From NCBI GenBank assembly GCA_003130815.1, contig QFDA01000001.1, positions 448,131-512,130 on the forward strand: 64,000 nt of DNA, given 5' to 3'. Below, one piece after another: positions 9,221 to 16,894 of this stretch. Both the position numbers and the translations under genes were made by a program. The notes below the pieces were generated by a model. The model was not told the origin of the DNA, made no database searches, and saw only the letters and a list, made by a program, of their open reading frames with translations. Origin of the DNA: Bacteroidetes bacterium SCGC AAA795-G10 (lineage in GTDB: Bacteria; Bacteroidota; Bacteroidia; Flavobacteriales; Flavobacteriaceae). Position 1 is the stretch's first letter. Each line of letters starts with the position of its first letter.

Positions 9221-9613
9221 TTATTCCAAAAGTTTCTTTACTGCAGGGTGTAAATGAAGTAATCCTATTAATTTTTTTTCATTATCTAACACAGGTAAAT
9301 CCCATATTTGAATTCTACCCATTTTCTCAACAACATACTTTAAGTCATCATTAGATGAACATGTTACTGGATCACGTTTTGAGTGTATTAAAACATCGTC
9401 TACTAAAAAACTTGAAAATGGTTTCTGGACCTTTAATAATTTTCTTCTTAAATCTCCGTCAGTTATAATACCAATCAATTCTTTTTTATCATTAATAATG
9501 CAAACAAGACCCAAATTGGCCATATCCATTTCAGTTAGGGCTTCTTTAAGAATCATTTTTTTACTTACTACTGGGAAATCACCAAAAGGAATCATTACAT
9601 CATTTACTGTCAT
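9221..9613 (-). CDS. Stand-alone CBS-domain pair resembling the KdsD C-terminal half
   Basis: A 130-residue protein made of two CBS domains and nothing else. The order and wording closely track the C-terminal half of arabinose-5-phosphate isomerase KdsD: VNDVM at the start, ALTEMDMANLG, GIITDGDLRRKL, a second DDVL, and the ending LIGLLHLHPAVKKLL. KdsD normally has an N-terminal SIS isomerase domain, and it is missing here. The gene starts four bases after the KdsA gene, the enzyme that uses the KdsD product. CBS pairs bind adenine or CMP-type nucleotides, so a regulatory subunit sensing nucleotide or CMP-Kdo is plausible. An isomerase subunit would have to come from elsewhere. Confidence 0.85.
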   Translation of the reverse strand: MTVNDVMIPFGDFPVVSKKMILKEALTEMDMANLGLVCIINDKKELIGIITDGDLRRKLLKVQKPFSSFLVDDVLIHSKRDPVTCSSNDDLKYVVEKMGRIQIWDLPVLDNEKKLIGLLHLHPAVKKLLE

Positions 9614-9616
9614 AAC

Positions 9617-10501
9617 TTAAGGATTTGTAGGATGAACATTATCATCCCCTAATTTATTTAAAATTTCGATACGTATTTGATGAAGCTTTTTTGCTTGATA
9701 CAAAATATTTTCCAAGTATTTTAGGTCTAAAACTGTATTTGAATCAGATAAAGCCTTGGCAGGATTGTCATGAACTTCCATAAATAATAAATTTATGCCA
9801 TTAGCAACAGCAGATCTTACCAAATAGGGTATAAATTCTCTTTGTCCTCCTGATATGTTGCCCATAGATGTTGGAAGCTGAATTGAATGAGTTGCGTCAT
9901 AACAAACCGGATAACCTGTAGAAGCCATTATAGGAAAAGAGGTCATATCATTCACTAGCATATTGTAACCCATAAAAGTTCCTCTCTCAGTTAAAATAAT
10001 TTTTTCATTACCAAAAGATTCGAGTTTTCTACAAGAATTTTTCATATTCCAAGGGCTCATAAATTGCCCTTTTTTTAATAGAATCGGCTTGTTAGTTCTA
10101 GCAGCAGCCCTCAAAATTGAGGTTTGTCTACATAAATAAGCTGGCACTTGAACTAGATCACAAACCTCTCCCGTTAAATCAGCCCAAGAAGGATCAGAAA
10201 AGTCTGACACGACCGGAACTTTGTATAGGCGTCTAACTTCAGATAAAATTTCTAGTCCCTTTTCGATACCAACACCATGAAAACTTTTGGGGGATGACCT
10301 ACAATCCTTGTCATAACAAGATTTATAAATCCACTGAATTTTTAATTTGTCACAAATTTTTTTTATAGCCCCTGCCATAAATAAAGCATGGTCTCTATTT
10401 TCAATAGCACATGGCCCACCAACAAAAACAAGTGGATTTTGGCCTCCTATTTTTATTTTTTCAACATCTCCATATCCTACTTTAACTATTTTTTTATTCA
10501 T
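9617..10501 (-). CDS. kdsA: 3-deoxy-8-phosphooctulonate (Kdo-8-P) synthase
   Basis: A 294-residue KdsA homologue that condenses phosphoenolpyruvate with arabinose-5-phosphate. Family landmarks are YKSCYDKDCRSSPKSFHG, VVSDFSDPSWA, VQVPAYLCRQT, LLKKGQFMSPWNM and YDATHSIQLP. The motif GGPCAIEN has Cys at residue 31 where the E. coli enzyme has Asn, the mark of the metal-dependent class. The other expected metal ligands are present as His in DATHS, Glu in MEVHDNP and Asp in LSDSN. It groups with the CBS protein, aldolase and KdsB. No KdsC phosphatase or full KdsD is seen, so those steps must be encoded elsewhere. It could also make a related 3-deoxy sugar acid. Confidence 0.9.
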   Translation of the reverse strand: MNKKIVKVGYGDVEKIKIGGQNPLVFVGGPCAIENRDHALFMAGAIKKICDKLKIQWIYKSCYDKDCRSSPKSFHGVGIEKGLEILSEVRRLYKVPVVSDFSDPSWADLTGEVCDLVQVPAYLCRQTSILRAAARTNKPILLKKGQFMSPWNMKNSCRKLESFGNEKIILTERGTFMGYNMLVNDMTSFPIMASTGYPVCYDATHSIQLPTSMGNISGGQREFIPYLVRSAVANGINLLFMEVHDNPAKALSDSNTVLDLKYLENILYQAKKLHQIRIEILNKLGDDNVHPTNP

Positions 10502-10564
10502 TTATTTAAAAAATTAATCTTATTTATTTCTATGGTGTTAATCTTCTACAAACCTACCATTTTT

Positions 10565-11401
10565 CTATCCATGAAAGACATCAAACGAATTTTCCATATA
10601 CTTAAACACAATTGGCCTAGCCATATAAAGTCTACTTTGAATTTTAATCACCGAATCAGTTTTATTTGAGTTTCTTTTATATGAATACTTATAAAGTCCC
10701 CTAGGCTCCATTTGGATTCTAGTTATAATTGTATTTGATTCACTTAATTCCTCAATAATCAACTTTTGTTTTCTGTTAGTGGGATTAACCCAATAGAAGT
10801 CATATGAATACCTTGTTAATAACCTATGTTGAACAAAATATTTTTTTTTGAGAAAGCTAAAATTTCCAAGTTGTTTAATATCACCTCTTGACTCCTTATA
10901 AATAGCGTCTAAATTACCATGAACATAACTTTTTATAGGCCCATAGAAATTATTTTCGTAGCCTGTATAACCTCTTTCAGATAAAAAACAGTCATAATCT
11001 TTTAACCAAATAGGTGGATTTTTGTGTATTACAGCAAATGTACCATCATGTTTAATATTCAAATGGTTTGTGATTTCATTGATATTTATTCTATGTTTTA
11101 TATCCCGAATATTTTTGATTTCAAATCTTTCAACAAGGTCACCTGAATTATTAAAAAAGATTATTTCAACTTCAAAAATTTTGTGGTTTAAATTATCATT
11201 ATCTATCAGACGGTTAACATTTAATAATTCAAAAAAAGTGGACCAATTATTTTCTATTCTATATAAAAATAGGTCACTTGTTACGGTTGAAGAGTGCTTT
11301 GGAATTTTAGACAGTACAATGCCTCTTTTGGAAATTAATTCCAAATATTTTGGATTTATATTTCTTACAGCTGAATTTTTGATTTTTTTGTAGAAATTCA
11401 T
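10565..11401 (-). CDS. Unrecognised beta-rich protein of the glycan operon
   Basis: I do not recognise this 278-residue protein. It has no signal peptide or membrane segment. It is rich in aromatic and alternating hydrophobic residues, suggesting a beta-sandwich. Notable segments are GTFAVIHKNPPIW near residue 120, YGPIKSYVHGNLD near residue 155, and a His/Tyr-rich stretch VQHRLLTRYSYDFYWVNP near residue 190. The N-terminal NINPKYLEL resembles the start of the oxygenase encoded at 918-1733. It follows a second beta-rich unknown with a one-base overlap, and the two may form a pair. A role in recognising or modifying the glycan is inferred only from location. A 63-base AT-rich gap separates it from KdsA. 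Confidence 0.72.
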   Translation of the reverse strand: MNFYKKIKNSAVRNINPKYLELISKRGIVLSKIPKHSSTVTSDLFLYRIENNWSTFFELLNVNRLIDNDNLNHKIFEVEIIFFNNSGDLVERFEIKNIRDIKHRININEITNHLNIKHDGTFAVIHKNPPIWLKDYDCFLSERGYTGYENNFYGPIKSYVHGNLDAIYKESRGDIKQLGNFSFLKKKYFVQHRLLTRYSYDFYWVNPTNRKQKLIIEELSESNTIITRIQMEPRGLYKYSYKRNSNKTDSVIKIQSRLYMARPIVFKYMENSFDVFHG

Positions 11402-12192
11402 TAAAACTTTAATTTATTAAACCAACTAGTTTTAATTCTTTTTTGAACTTGGAATCTTGATCCATGCAATGTAAAGCTAGCTGGGGGGTGAGTATGCTCT
11501 AATGATAGCATTGGTGAAGTTCTGTTAATTCCAAACCCGAATGGGATTCCTGCCATATTTCTACAAATGAATGTAGGTAACTCATTTTTACTGAATTCAT
11601 ATTTATCTAACGATATAATGTTTGCATGATTGTTATAAACTTTTACTCTGTCAATAAATTTTTTCTTGTGCGGTAAATAGATTTCAATTATTGAGTATCT
11701 CCGAATTGGAGAAGTTTCCAAGTTTACAAAAACAAAATAATTTTCAATATTAACTTGCTGAACAAAAGGATGAAAAGTGAGTAAGCTACCTTTTTCTGGA
11801 AATGGATTAATTTCACCTTGATAACTAGTTTGAGATAATCCTAGGCTAAATCCAACTGTTGCTCTCCATTCTGGTGTCTTTGTGAAAGTAAATTGAGATT
11901 TAGGAAGAAAATTCATTGTTTTTGGAACATTATCATCTTTTCTAAGTTGAAGAATTACTAAAGTAGAATCAATATTTTCATTAGAAAATTTTAGATTCTC
12001 CATTTTGACATTGAATGAGTCACCATATTTTATTTCACCTATTTTTTTTGAGTTCCAGAGATTATCTCTAAGAAAAAATAACCAGAGTTTTTTAGTTTTT
12101 TTGTGAGATTTTTCCCAATTGTTAGGAGAAAAATTGTGAACCGTACAAAAACCTTTTGTTTCTAGGATATTAAAAAGAGGAAAAAAAGACAT
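11401..12192 (-). CDS. Unrecognised beta-rich protein, possible partner of its downstream neighbour
   Basis: This 263-residue protein matches no family I can name. It lacks a signal peptide and membrane segments and looks beta-rich. Striking parts are WRATVGFSLGLSQTSY near residue 125, a strand-rich core NYFVFVNLETSPIRRYSIIE, and GIPFGFGINRTSP followed by LEHTHPPASFTLHGSRF near the C-terminus. The His and Gly pattern could hold a metal or sugar site, which is speculation. Its stop overlaps the start of the next unknown by one base and it begins two bases after a methyltransferase gene, so it is clearly a translated operon member. Confidence 0.72.
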   Translation of the reverse strand: MSFFPLFNILETKGFCTVHNFSPNNWEKSHKKTKKLWLFFLRDNLWNSKKIGEIKYGDSFNVKMENLKFSNENIDSTLVILQLRKDDNVPKTMNFLPKSQFTFTKTPEWRATVGFSLGLSQTSYQGEINPFPEKGSLLTFHPFVQQVNIENYFVFVNLETSPIRRYSIIEIYLPHKKKFIDRVKVYNNHANIISLDKYEFSKNELPTFICRNMAGIPFGFGINRTSPMLSLEHTHPPASFTLHGSRFQVQKRIKTSWFNKLKF

Positions 12193-12193
12193 A

Positions 12194-13114
12194 TTATTTC
12201 TTAAAGATTGATCTTAACCAAAGTGACTCATTTTTTTTAATTAAATGAGCATCAAAGTTTAAGAGTGCTTCGGTTGCATACCCATCATTTAAAAGCTCAT
12301 TAATTTTTTTTCTTTTTCTATGATATAGTTTAATATCGAACTTGTAGTAGAAAAAAACTCTTAATTTATTTATAAATTTAAATAGAAGATTTTTTGTTTT
12401 TTTTATAGATGTGCCATAATAGTTCATTGAAAGAATTTCTAATCCTAATACTTTTGATAATTTTTCCATCGGTTTTTTTGAAAAAAATAAAAGATGTGGC
12501 TCACAAATTTTTTTGTGCTTCCAATCATTACATGGTACTTCGATAAACAAATTCCCTTTAGATTTTAAACATTTCACGTACTGATTTAGAAATTCTACAG
12601 GTGAACATACATGTTCCAAAACATGAGAAATTACAATTAAATCAAATTTCAGGTTTATTAGATTTTTGCTTTCAATTATTTCAATATTTAAATCCTTCAG
12701 AGGTTTGTAACAACTTTTATCAGATTCTATTGCAAAGTATTTTGAATCTGGAAACTCGCTTAACCATAAAGACGCGAAATACCCTGGCCCTGGACCAACT
12801 TCGAGGACATTTATTTTACTTTCATTTAGGATATTAATATTATCCTTTATCATATTTAATCTTAATTTAGATAAACCATAAAAGAATCCTTTTGTCTTGG
12901 CATCAGTTATTATTCCCCCGTGTGCACTTTGGTGATAAGAATTATTATAATTATTAAGCTCTGATTCTTTTGGAGTTGGGTTGGCAAAATACAATTCACA
13001 TGAATTACATTTAACAATTTTACAATTACTGAAAATATCATTTTTGTATGAATATTCCTTTATCAACTCATTAGAACCTGAGTTACATAATGGACACTTT
13101 ATTAAATTCAGCAT
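12194..13114 (-). CDS. Zinc-ribbon class I SAM-dependent methyltransferase
   Basis: A 306-residue protein with an N-terminal zinc ribbon (C7-x2-C10 and C36-x2-C39) followed by a Methyltransf_23-type AdoMet domain. Motif I is VLEVGPGPGYFASLW near residue 105, and the motif IV equivalent is FDLIVISHVLEHVCSP. This architecture is common in polysaccharide loci, where members methylate sugars or act on NDP-sugar intermediates. The C-terminal 70 residues are basic and helical. The gene lies two bases from each neighbour, and the acceptor is unknown. Confidence 0.88.
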   Translation of the reverse strand: MLNLIKCPLCNSGSNELIKEYSYKNDIFSNCKIVKCNSCELYFANPTPKESELNNYNNSYHQSAHGGIITDAKTKGFFYGLSKLRLNMIKDNINILNESKINVLEVGPGPGYFASLWLSEFPDSKYFAIESDKSCYKPLKDLNIEIIESKNLINLKFDLIVISHVLEHVCSPVEFLNQYVKCLKSKGNLFIEVPCNDWKHKKICEPHLLFFSKKPMEKLSKVLGLEILSMNYYGTSIKKTKNLLFKFINKLRVFFYYKFDIKLYHRKRKKINELLNDGYATEALLNFDAHLIKKNESLWLRSIFKK

Positions 13115-13115
13115 A

Positions 13116-13682
13116 TTACCTTTTTTTTATAAACTTTGCTGGCACACCACCATACAAAGAAAATGGTGTTATATTTTTGTTAACAATTGAACCTGCAGCA
13201 ATTACTGCTCCTTTACCGATTCTTACATTTGGTAGTATGACACAATTTGCACCAATCCAAACATCATTTTCTATTATAATATCTCCAATTTTATTCCCTT
13301 GTTTCCTTATTGGAACATCTTTTAAATTCCAATTATGATTCGAAGATCTAAAAACAACATTAGGTCCAATTAAAACGTCATTCCCTATGATTATCTCTCC
13401 TCCCAAATCACCATTCAAGTGAACATTATTATTTGCAAAAAAATTATCTCCAATTTTTATTGATCCTTCAATTGCGGATATGAATGAATTGGGACCAAAA
13501 TTAACGTTAGTACCAAATTTTATGTTTTTTAAGCCGTGCAAAATAGTCCCATGGGAAATGTTAACTTTTACTAATTTCTTCATTGAAATTGAGACATATA
13601 ATATTCTCAAATACTTTCCTGTTTTTCCTGGGATTACTGAAAGTAAATACTTAATCCAATCAGAAATTTCATTAATTACCAT
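13116..13682 (-). CDS. Hexapeptide-repeat (LbH) acyltransferase
   Basis: A 188-residue left-handed parallel beta-helix protein of the WbbJ/CatB-type acetyltransferase group. Imperfect hexapeptide repeats run from about residue 65 to 175 (for example GTNVNFGPNSFI, GNDVLIGPNVVF, ENDVWIGANCVILPNVRIG). The active-site His is expected in FRSSNHNW near residue 116. The end SLYGGVPAKFIKKR is the classic end of this family. It should O- or N-acetylate a glycan sugar using acetyl-CoA. It overlaps the flippase gene by 11 bases. Confidence 0.9.
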   Translation of the reverse strand: MVINEISDWIKYLLSVIPGKTGKYLRILYVSISMKKLVKVNISHGTILHGLKNIKFGTNVNFGPNSFISAIEGSIKIGDNFFANNNVHLNGDLGGEIIIGNDVLIGPNVVFRSSNHNWNLKDVPIRKQGNKIGDIIIENDVWIGANCVILPNVRIGKGAVIAAGSIVNKNITPFSLYGGVPAKFIKKR

Positions 13683-15108
13683 TTCTAAAAATAATATTTG
13701 AAAGTGATTTCAGATATATATAAGTTCTAGTCAAAATTAAAATTGATATCACAGATAAGATTTTATAAGACAGTCTTAAAACGTAATTAATATTTGTCTC
13801 ATATAGTATAAACGAAACAAGTAATAATAATAGGACAAACAATAAATTTCTTAAAAATTTTAATGAGAAATCTATTTTTAGAAATTTTTGAGAATAATAA
13901 AAATTCAAATAAGAACTTATTATACCACTAAAAAAAGCTCCCCAAGCAGCTCCATAAAGTCCAAAGTTATAAATAACAGGTAGAGTTATAATAATATTTA
14001 TAACTAATGTTATCATAGACAGTTTACTAATTAAATAGCTTTTATTAGCAATTAAAAGTTGTTTAGTAGTACCAAAAAAATTGACTACATAAAACATTAC
14101 AAGAGGAATGATAATAGGATAAGCTTTATGAAAACCTTCAGTTGTTAATATTAATAGTAATTCCTCTGAAAACATGCCAATAGATAAACATATAAGAATA
14201 TAAAAGTTAAAATATGGATATAATAATTTGTTTGATCCTTTTTTAAAATCACAATATTTTTTTTTGTGATATAAATCGTATAGATCAGGGCCATACAAAT
14301 TTTGAAGTGAACTCAAAAAATTATTTGACGAATAAGAAATTTTTTGAGCAATATTTAGTAATCCTGTAACACCAAGAGAATTAAAATATCCTAGAAGATA
14401 CTTGTCAAACTGGGAACTTAAAGAGTTAAAAAAGACCCTCGGAGTTAAAGGGAGCCCAAAAATAAGAGCATTTTTAAGTAACAAAATATTAATTGAAAAT
14501 CCATTTTTTAAAATGTACAAGATGGATAAGAATATTAAAATTAAACTTACACCAGTCACTTGACCGGAAATGTAACCAGAGACACCTAATTTAAACTTTG
14601 AAACAAAAATAATTGAACATGTAGTTACAATTATTGTTTCTATCATTGAAATGAATGCAAATGTTGTTACCAACTTATTATTAATCATAAAAACATAAAA
14701 AAATTGGATTGAGTTTTTTAGCCCTGCAAATAGTAAGGCATAGAATAAAATTTTCCCTTCAAAATTTGTGTTAAAAAAAAGGTTTGTTATTGCATTATGA
14801 AAAAAAAATGTTATGCTCGAGAAAAAACCCAATATTAACATTGATAAAATTAAACAACTCCACATTAAGTTGATTTGATTAATTTTTTTTGTTAATTGAA
14901 AAAAATTTCTTTCAAAAGCTACAGTCAAACCTAAATTTGATAAACCTCCAAATAATATTCCATAAACACTAGCAAGAGCAAGAATTCCATAGTCTTCAGT
15001 AGAGAGAAATTTAGTAAAGATGGGCAAGCTCAAAATAGGCATTAAACTTGTTACAGCATATGGTAATTGAAGTATTAGAAATTTATTTATAAAGTTGTTC
15101 TTTTTCAC
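13672..15108 (-). CDS. Wzx-type polysaccharide flippase (MOP superfamily)
   Basis: A 478-residue polytopic membrane protein with about 12-14 hydrophobic segments across its whole length and few charged loops, the layout of Wzx/RfbX flippases. The start LQLPYAVTSLMPILSLPIFTKFLSTEDYGILALASV is the typical N-terminus of the family. It should move undecaprenyl-linked repeat units across the inner membrane. A flippase in this locus, with no ABC exporter visible, points to a Wzx/Wzy-type pathway. The polymerase is not obvious within the operon, so the ligase-like proteins at 30473-35135 are candidates. Confidence 0.88.
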   Translation of the reverse strand: MKKNNFINKFLILQLPYAVTSLMPILSLPIFTKFLSTEDYGILALASVYGILFGGLSNLGLTVAFERNFFQLTKKINQINLMWSCLILSMLILGFFSSITFFFHNAITNLFFNTNFEGKILFYALLFAGLKNSIQFFYVFMINNKLVTTFAFISMIETIIVTTCSIIFVSKFKLGVSGYISGQVTGVSLILIFLSILYILKNGFSINILLLKNALIFGLPLTPRVFFNSLSSQFDKYLLGYFNSLGVTGLLNIAQKISYSSNNFLSSLQNLYGPDLYDLYHKKKYCDFKKGSNKLLYPYFNFYILICLSIGMFSEELLLILTTEGFHKAYPIIIPLVMFYVVNFFGTTKQLLIANKSYLISKLSMITLVINIIITLPVIYNFGLYGAAWGAFFSGIISSYLNFYYSQKFLKIDFSLKFLRNLLFVLLLLLVSFILYETNINYVLRLSYKILSVISILILTRTYIYLKSLSNIIFRNGN

Positions 15109-15112
15109 TAAT

Positions 15113-16876
15113 TTACTTTAAGTTTCCATCAATTTTACTTAAATCAATATTTGAATTTTCTACTACTAATTCATTTATAATACTTGACCAATCCCCAATT
15201 TTTTTATCACCTTCTATAATTTTATTAAGTCCTATTTCAAGTGAAGGAAAAATAACTTCTGCTTTTTTATAAATTGAGTTGTGGCCATGAATATAGCCTT
15301 TTGAATTAATAAGTATTACTTTTTTATTTCTCAAAGCACATTCTAATGCAGCAGTAGCACCTATCAAATTTCCAATACAATAATCAGCATACTTTGAAAT
15401 TGACCAAGGGGTTATATCATTTCTATATTCTCCTCGACTTATTTCAAAAAATCTTTGTGTAGAAAAGGCCTGATTTATTGTTTGTGAATTATAATTCTTG
15501 ACAGTATTAAAAACAAATTGTGGCTTTAAAAGGATAGCTATATTTTCATTATTAATTACAGTTTTTGCTAATAATTCAATTTCATCTAATATTTCTTTTT
15601 GGCTAAAACACCCCCATTTATCTTTTTGAACAGATTCATCAAAATAAACTATTATCTTTTCAACTCCATTTTCTTTTAGTTTTTTCTTAATTGATTGAAA
15701 CTCTATTTTTGATTCGTTTTTGAAAATATAACCCAACGAATAAAAGTTTTTTGGCCCTATATTTTTCCAATGAAAAAGATTTTTAAATTTTTCTGAAAAA
15801 GAAAAAAATGTATCTGCTGATGTAATCATAAGCGGTACTCTTATTCCCATGTTTGTGTGTTGTATACACCTTGTTTCAACATTTATCATTTTAGATATTA
15901 ATTGAACGGCATCAGTAATTGGATCTTGTGCATCAATAAATAAGAATAGATCACATTTAATTCTCATTAAATAATTCTTTAAGCCACAAGCAAGTTTAAA
16001 AAAATCATTTAATTGGTGTTTTAAAACATATGGAATATTTTGTGAGTCAGAAAGTGTAAATCTTGAACAATTTAGACTAGAATAAATGTTATAAAAATTT
16101 TCTTCTAATGTTATTCCATTTTCAAATAATTTTTTTTTTGTAGTCTTAAGCTTTTGTCTACTTGTATTTATAATATGAAAATTTTTGAAAAGGCTTTTCT
16201 TAAACCAATTTGGAAAAGGGTTATCATTTTTATCTAATGAAATTGCATGCGATGCAACAAGAACTGTGGTTGGTTGATGCTTTTTTAAATTTACTTTGTT
16301 TTTAATTTTAAGGCCTAAAAAAAACTTTATTATTTTTTTTGTCCAAACATTTAATCTTTTAAATGAAATATTTTTTCTAAAATAAATTTCAAACTGGCTA
16401 TATTTTGATTTTAAAAATTCTTCTTTAATTGTATTACTTGATCTTAAGACTACTATAAAATTTTTTGAAACGTCCTCTTTATTTTTTATATAATTGAAGA
16501 TCTTTATATAATATTCCATTTCATCCCAAGCCCTCTTTGCAATAAATAACTTAACAACGTTAATTCCGTTTAGTTGATTTTCTCCACAATAATTTAAATT
16601 AAGTCCTTTCATCAAGATTTCTGAATACTTAAAGGCTTCTAATGAGGCTTCCCTTCTCGAACTCATATAAAGTGACTCCCCATGATTGTTTCTAATACTT
16701 CCGTAAAAAAAAGTAGGGCTGATCATACAAATTCCAATCAAATCTAAAATGGATAGAATTATTTTCCCCCTCCAGCTTAAATCATTAAGTATTATAAATT
16801 TTTCTACTGAAGGGTGTCTAAATAGAATTTTTAGTACTGAAAACAAATTTAGATCGTCTAAATAAGCCTTTGTCAT
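15113..16876 (-). CDS. Unassigned GT-B-like polysaccharide biosynthesis protein
   Basis: A 587-residue protein that I cannot place in a named family. The C-terminal half looks like a GT-B donor domain: TRCIQHTNMGIRVPLM near residue 335, a strand EKIIVYFDES near residue 405, then ISKYADYCIGNLIGATAALECALRNKKVILI near residue 515, similar in layout to capsule transferases. The N-terminal part has a short hydrophobic segment around residues 35-60 that may touch the membrane. No signal peptide is seen. It sits between the flippase gene and an asparagine-synthetase-like gene. A glycosyltransferase role is likely but the linkage is unknown. Confidence 0.6.
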   Translation of the reverse strand: MTKAYLDDLNLFSVLKILFRHPSVEKFIILNDLSWRGKIILSILDLIGICMISPTFFYGSIRNNHGESLYMSSRREASLEAFKYSEILMKGLNLNYCGENQLNGINVVKLFIAKRAWDEMEYYIKIFNYIKNKEDVSKNFIVVLRSSNTIKEEFLKSKYSQFEIYFRKNISFKRLNVWTKKIIKFFLGLKIKNKVNLKKHQPTTVLVASHAISLDKNDNPFPNWFKKSLFKNFHIINTSRQKLKTTKKKLFENGITLEENFYNIYSSLNCSRFTLSDSQNIPYVLKHQLNDFFKLACGLKNYLMRIKCDLFLFIDAQDPITDAVQLISKMINVETRCIQHTNMGIRVPLMITSADTFFSFSEKFKNLFHWKNIGPKNFYSLGYIFKNESKIEFQSIKKKLKENGVEKIIVYFDESVQKDKWGCFSQKEILDEIELLAKTVINNENIAILLKPQFVFNTVKNYNSQTINQAFSTQRFFEISRGEYRNDITPWSISKYADYCIGNLIGATAALECALRNKKVILINSKGYIHGHNSIYKKAEVIFPSLEIGLNKIIEGDKKIGDWSSIINELVVENSNIDLSKIDGNLK

Positions 16877-16894
16877 TTGACTAAGTATTTTTCA

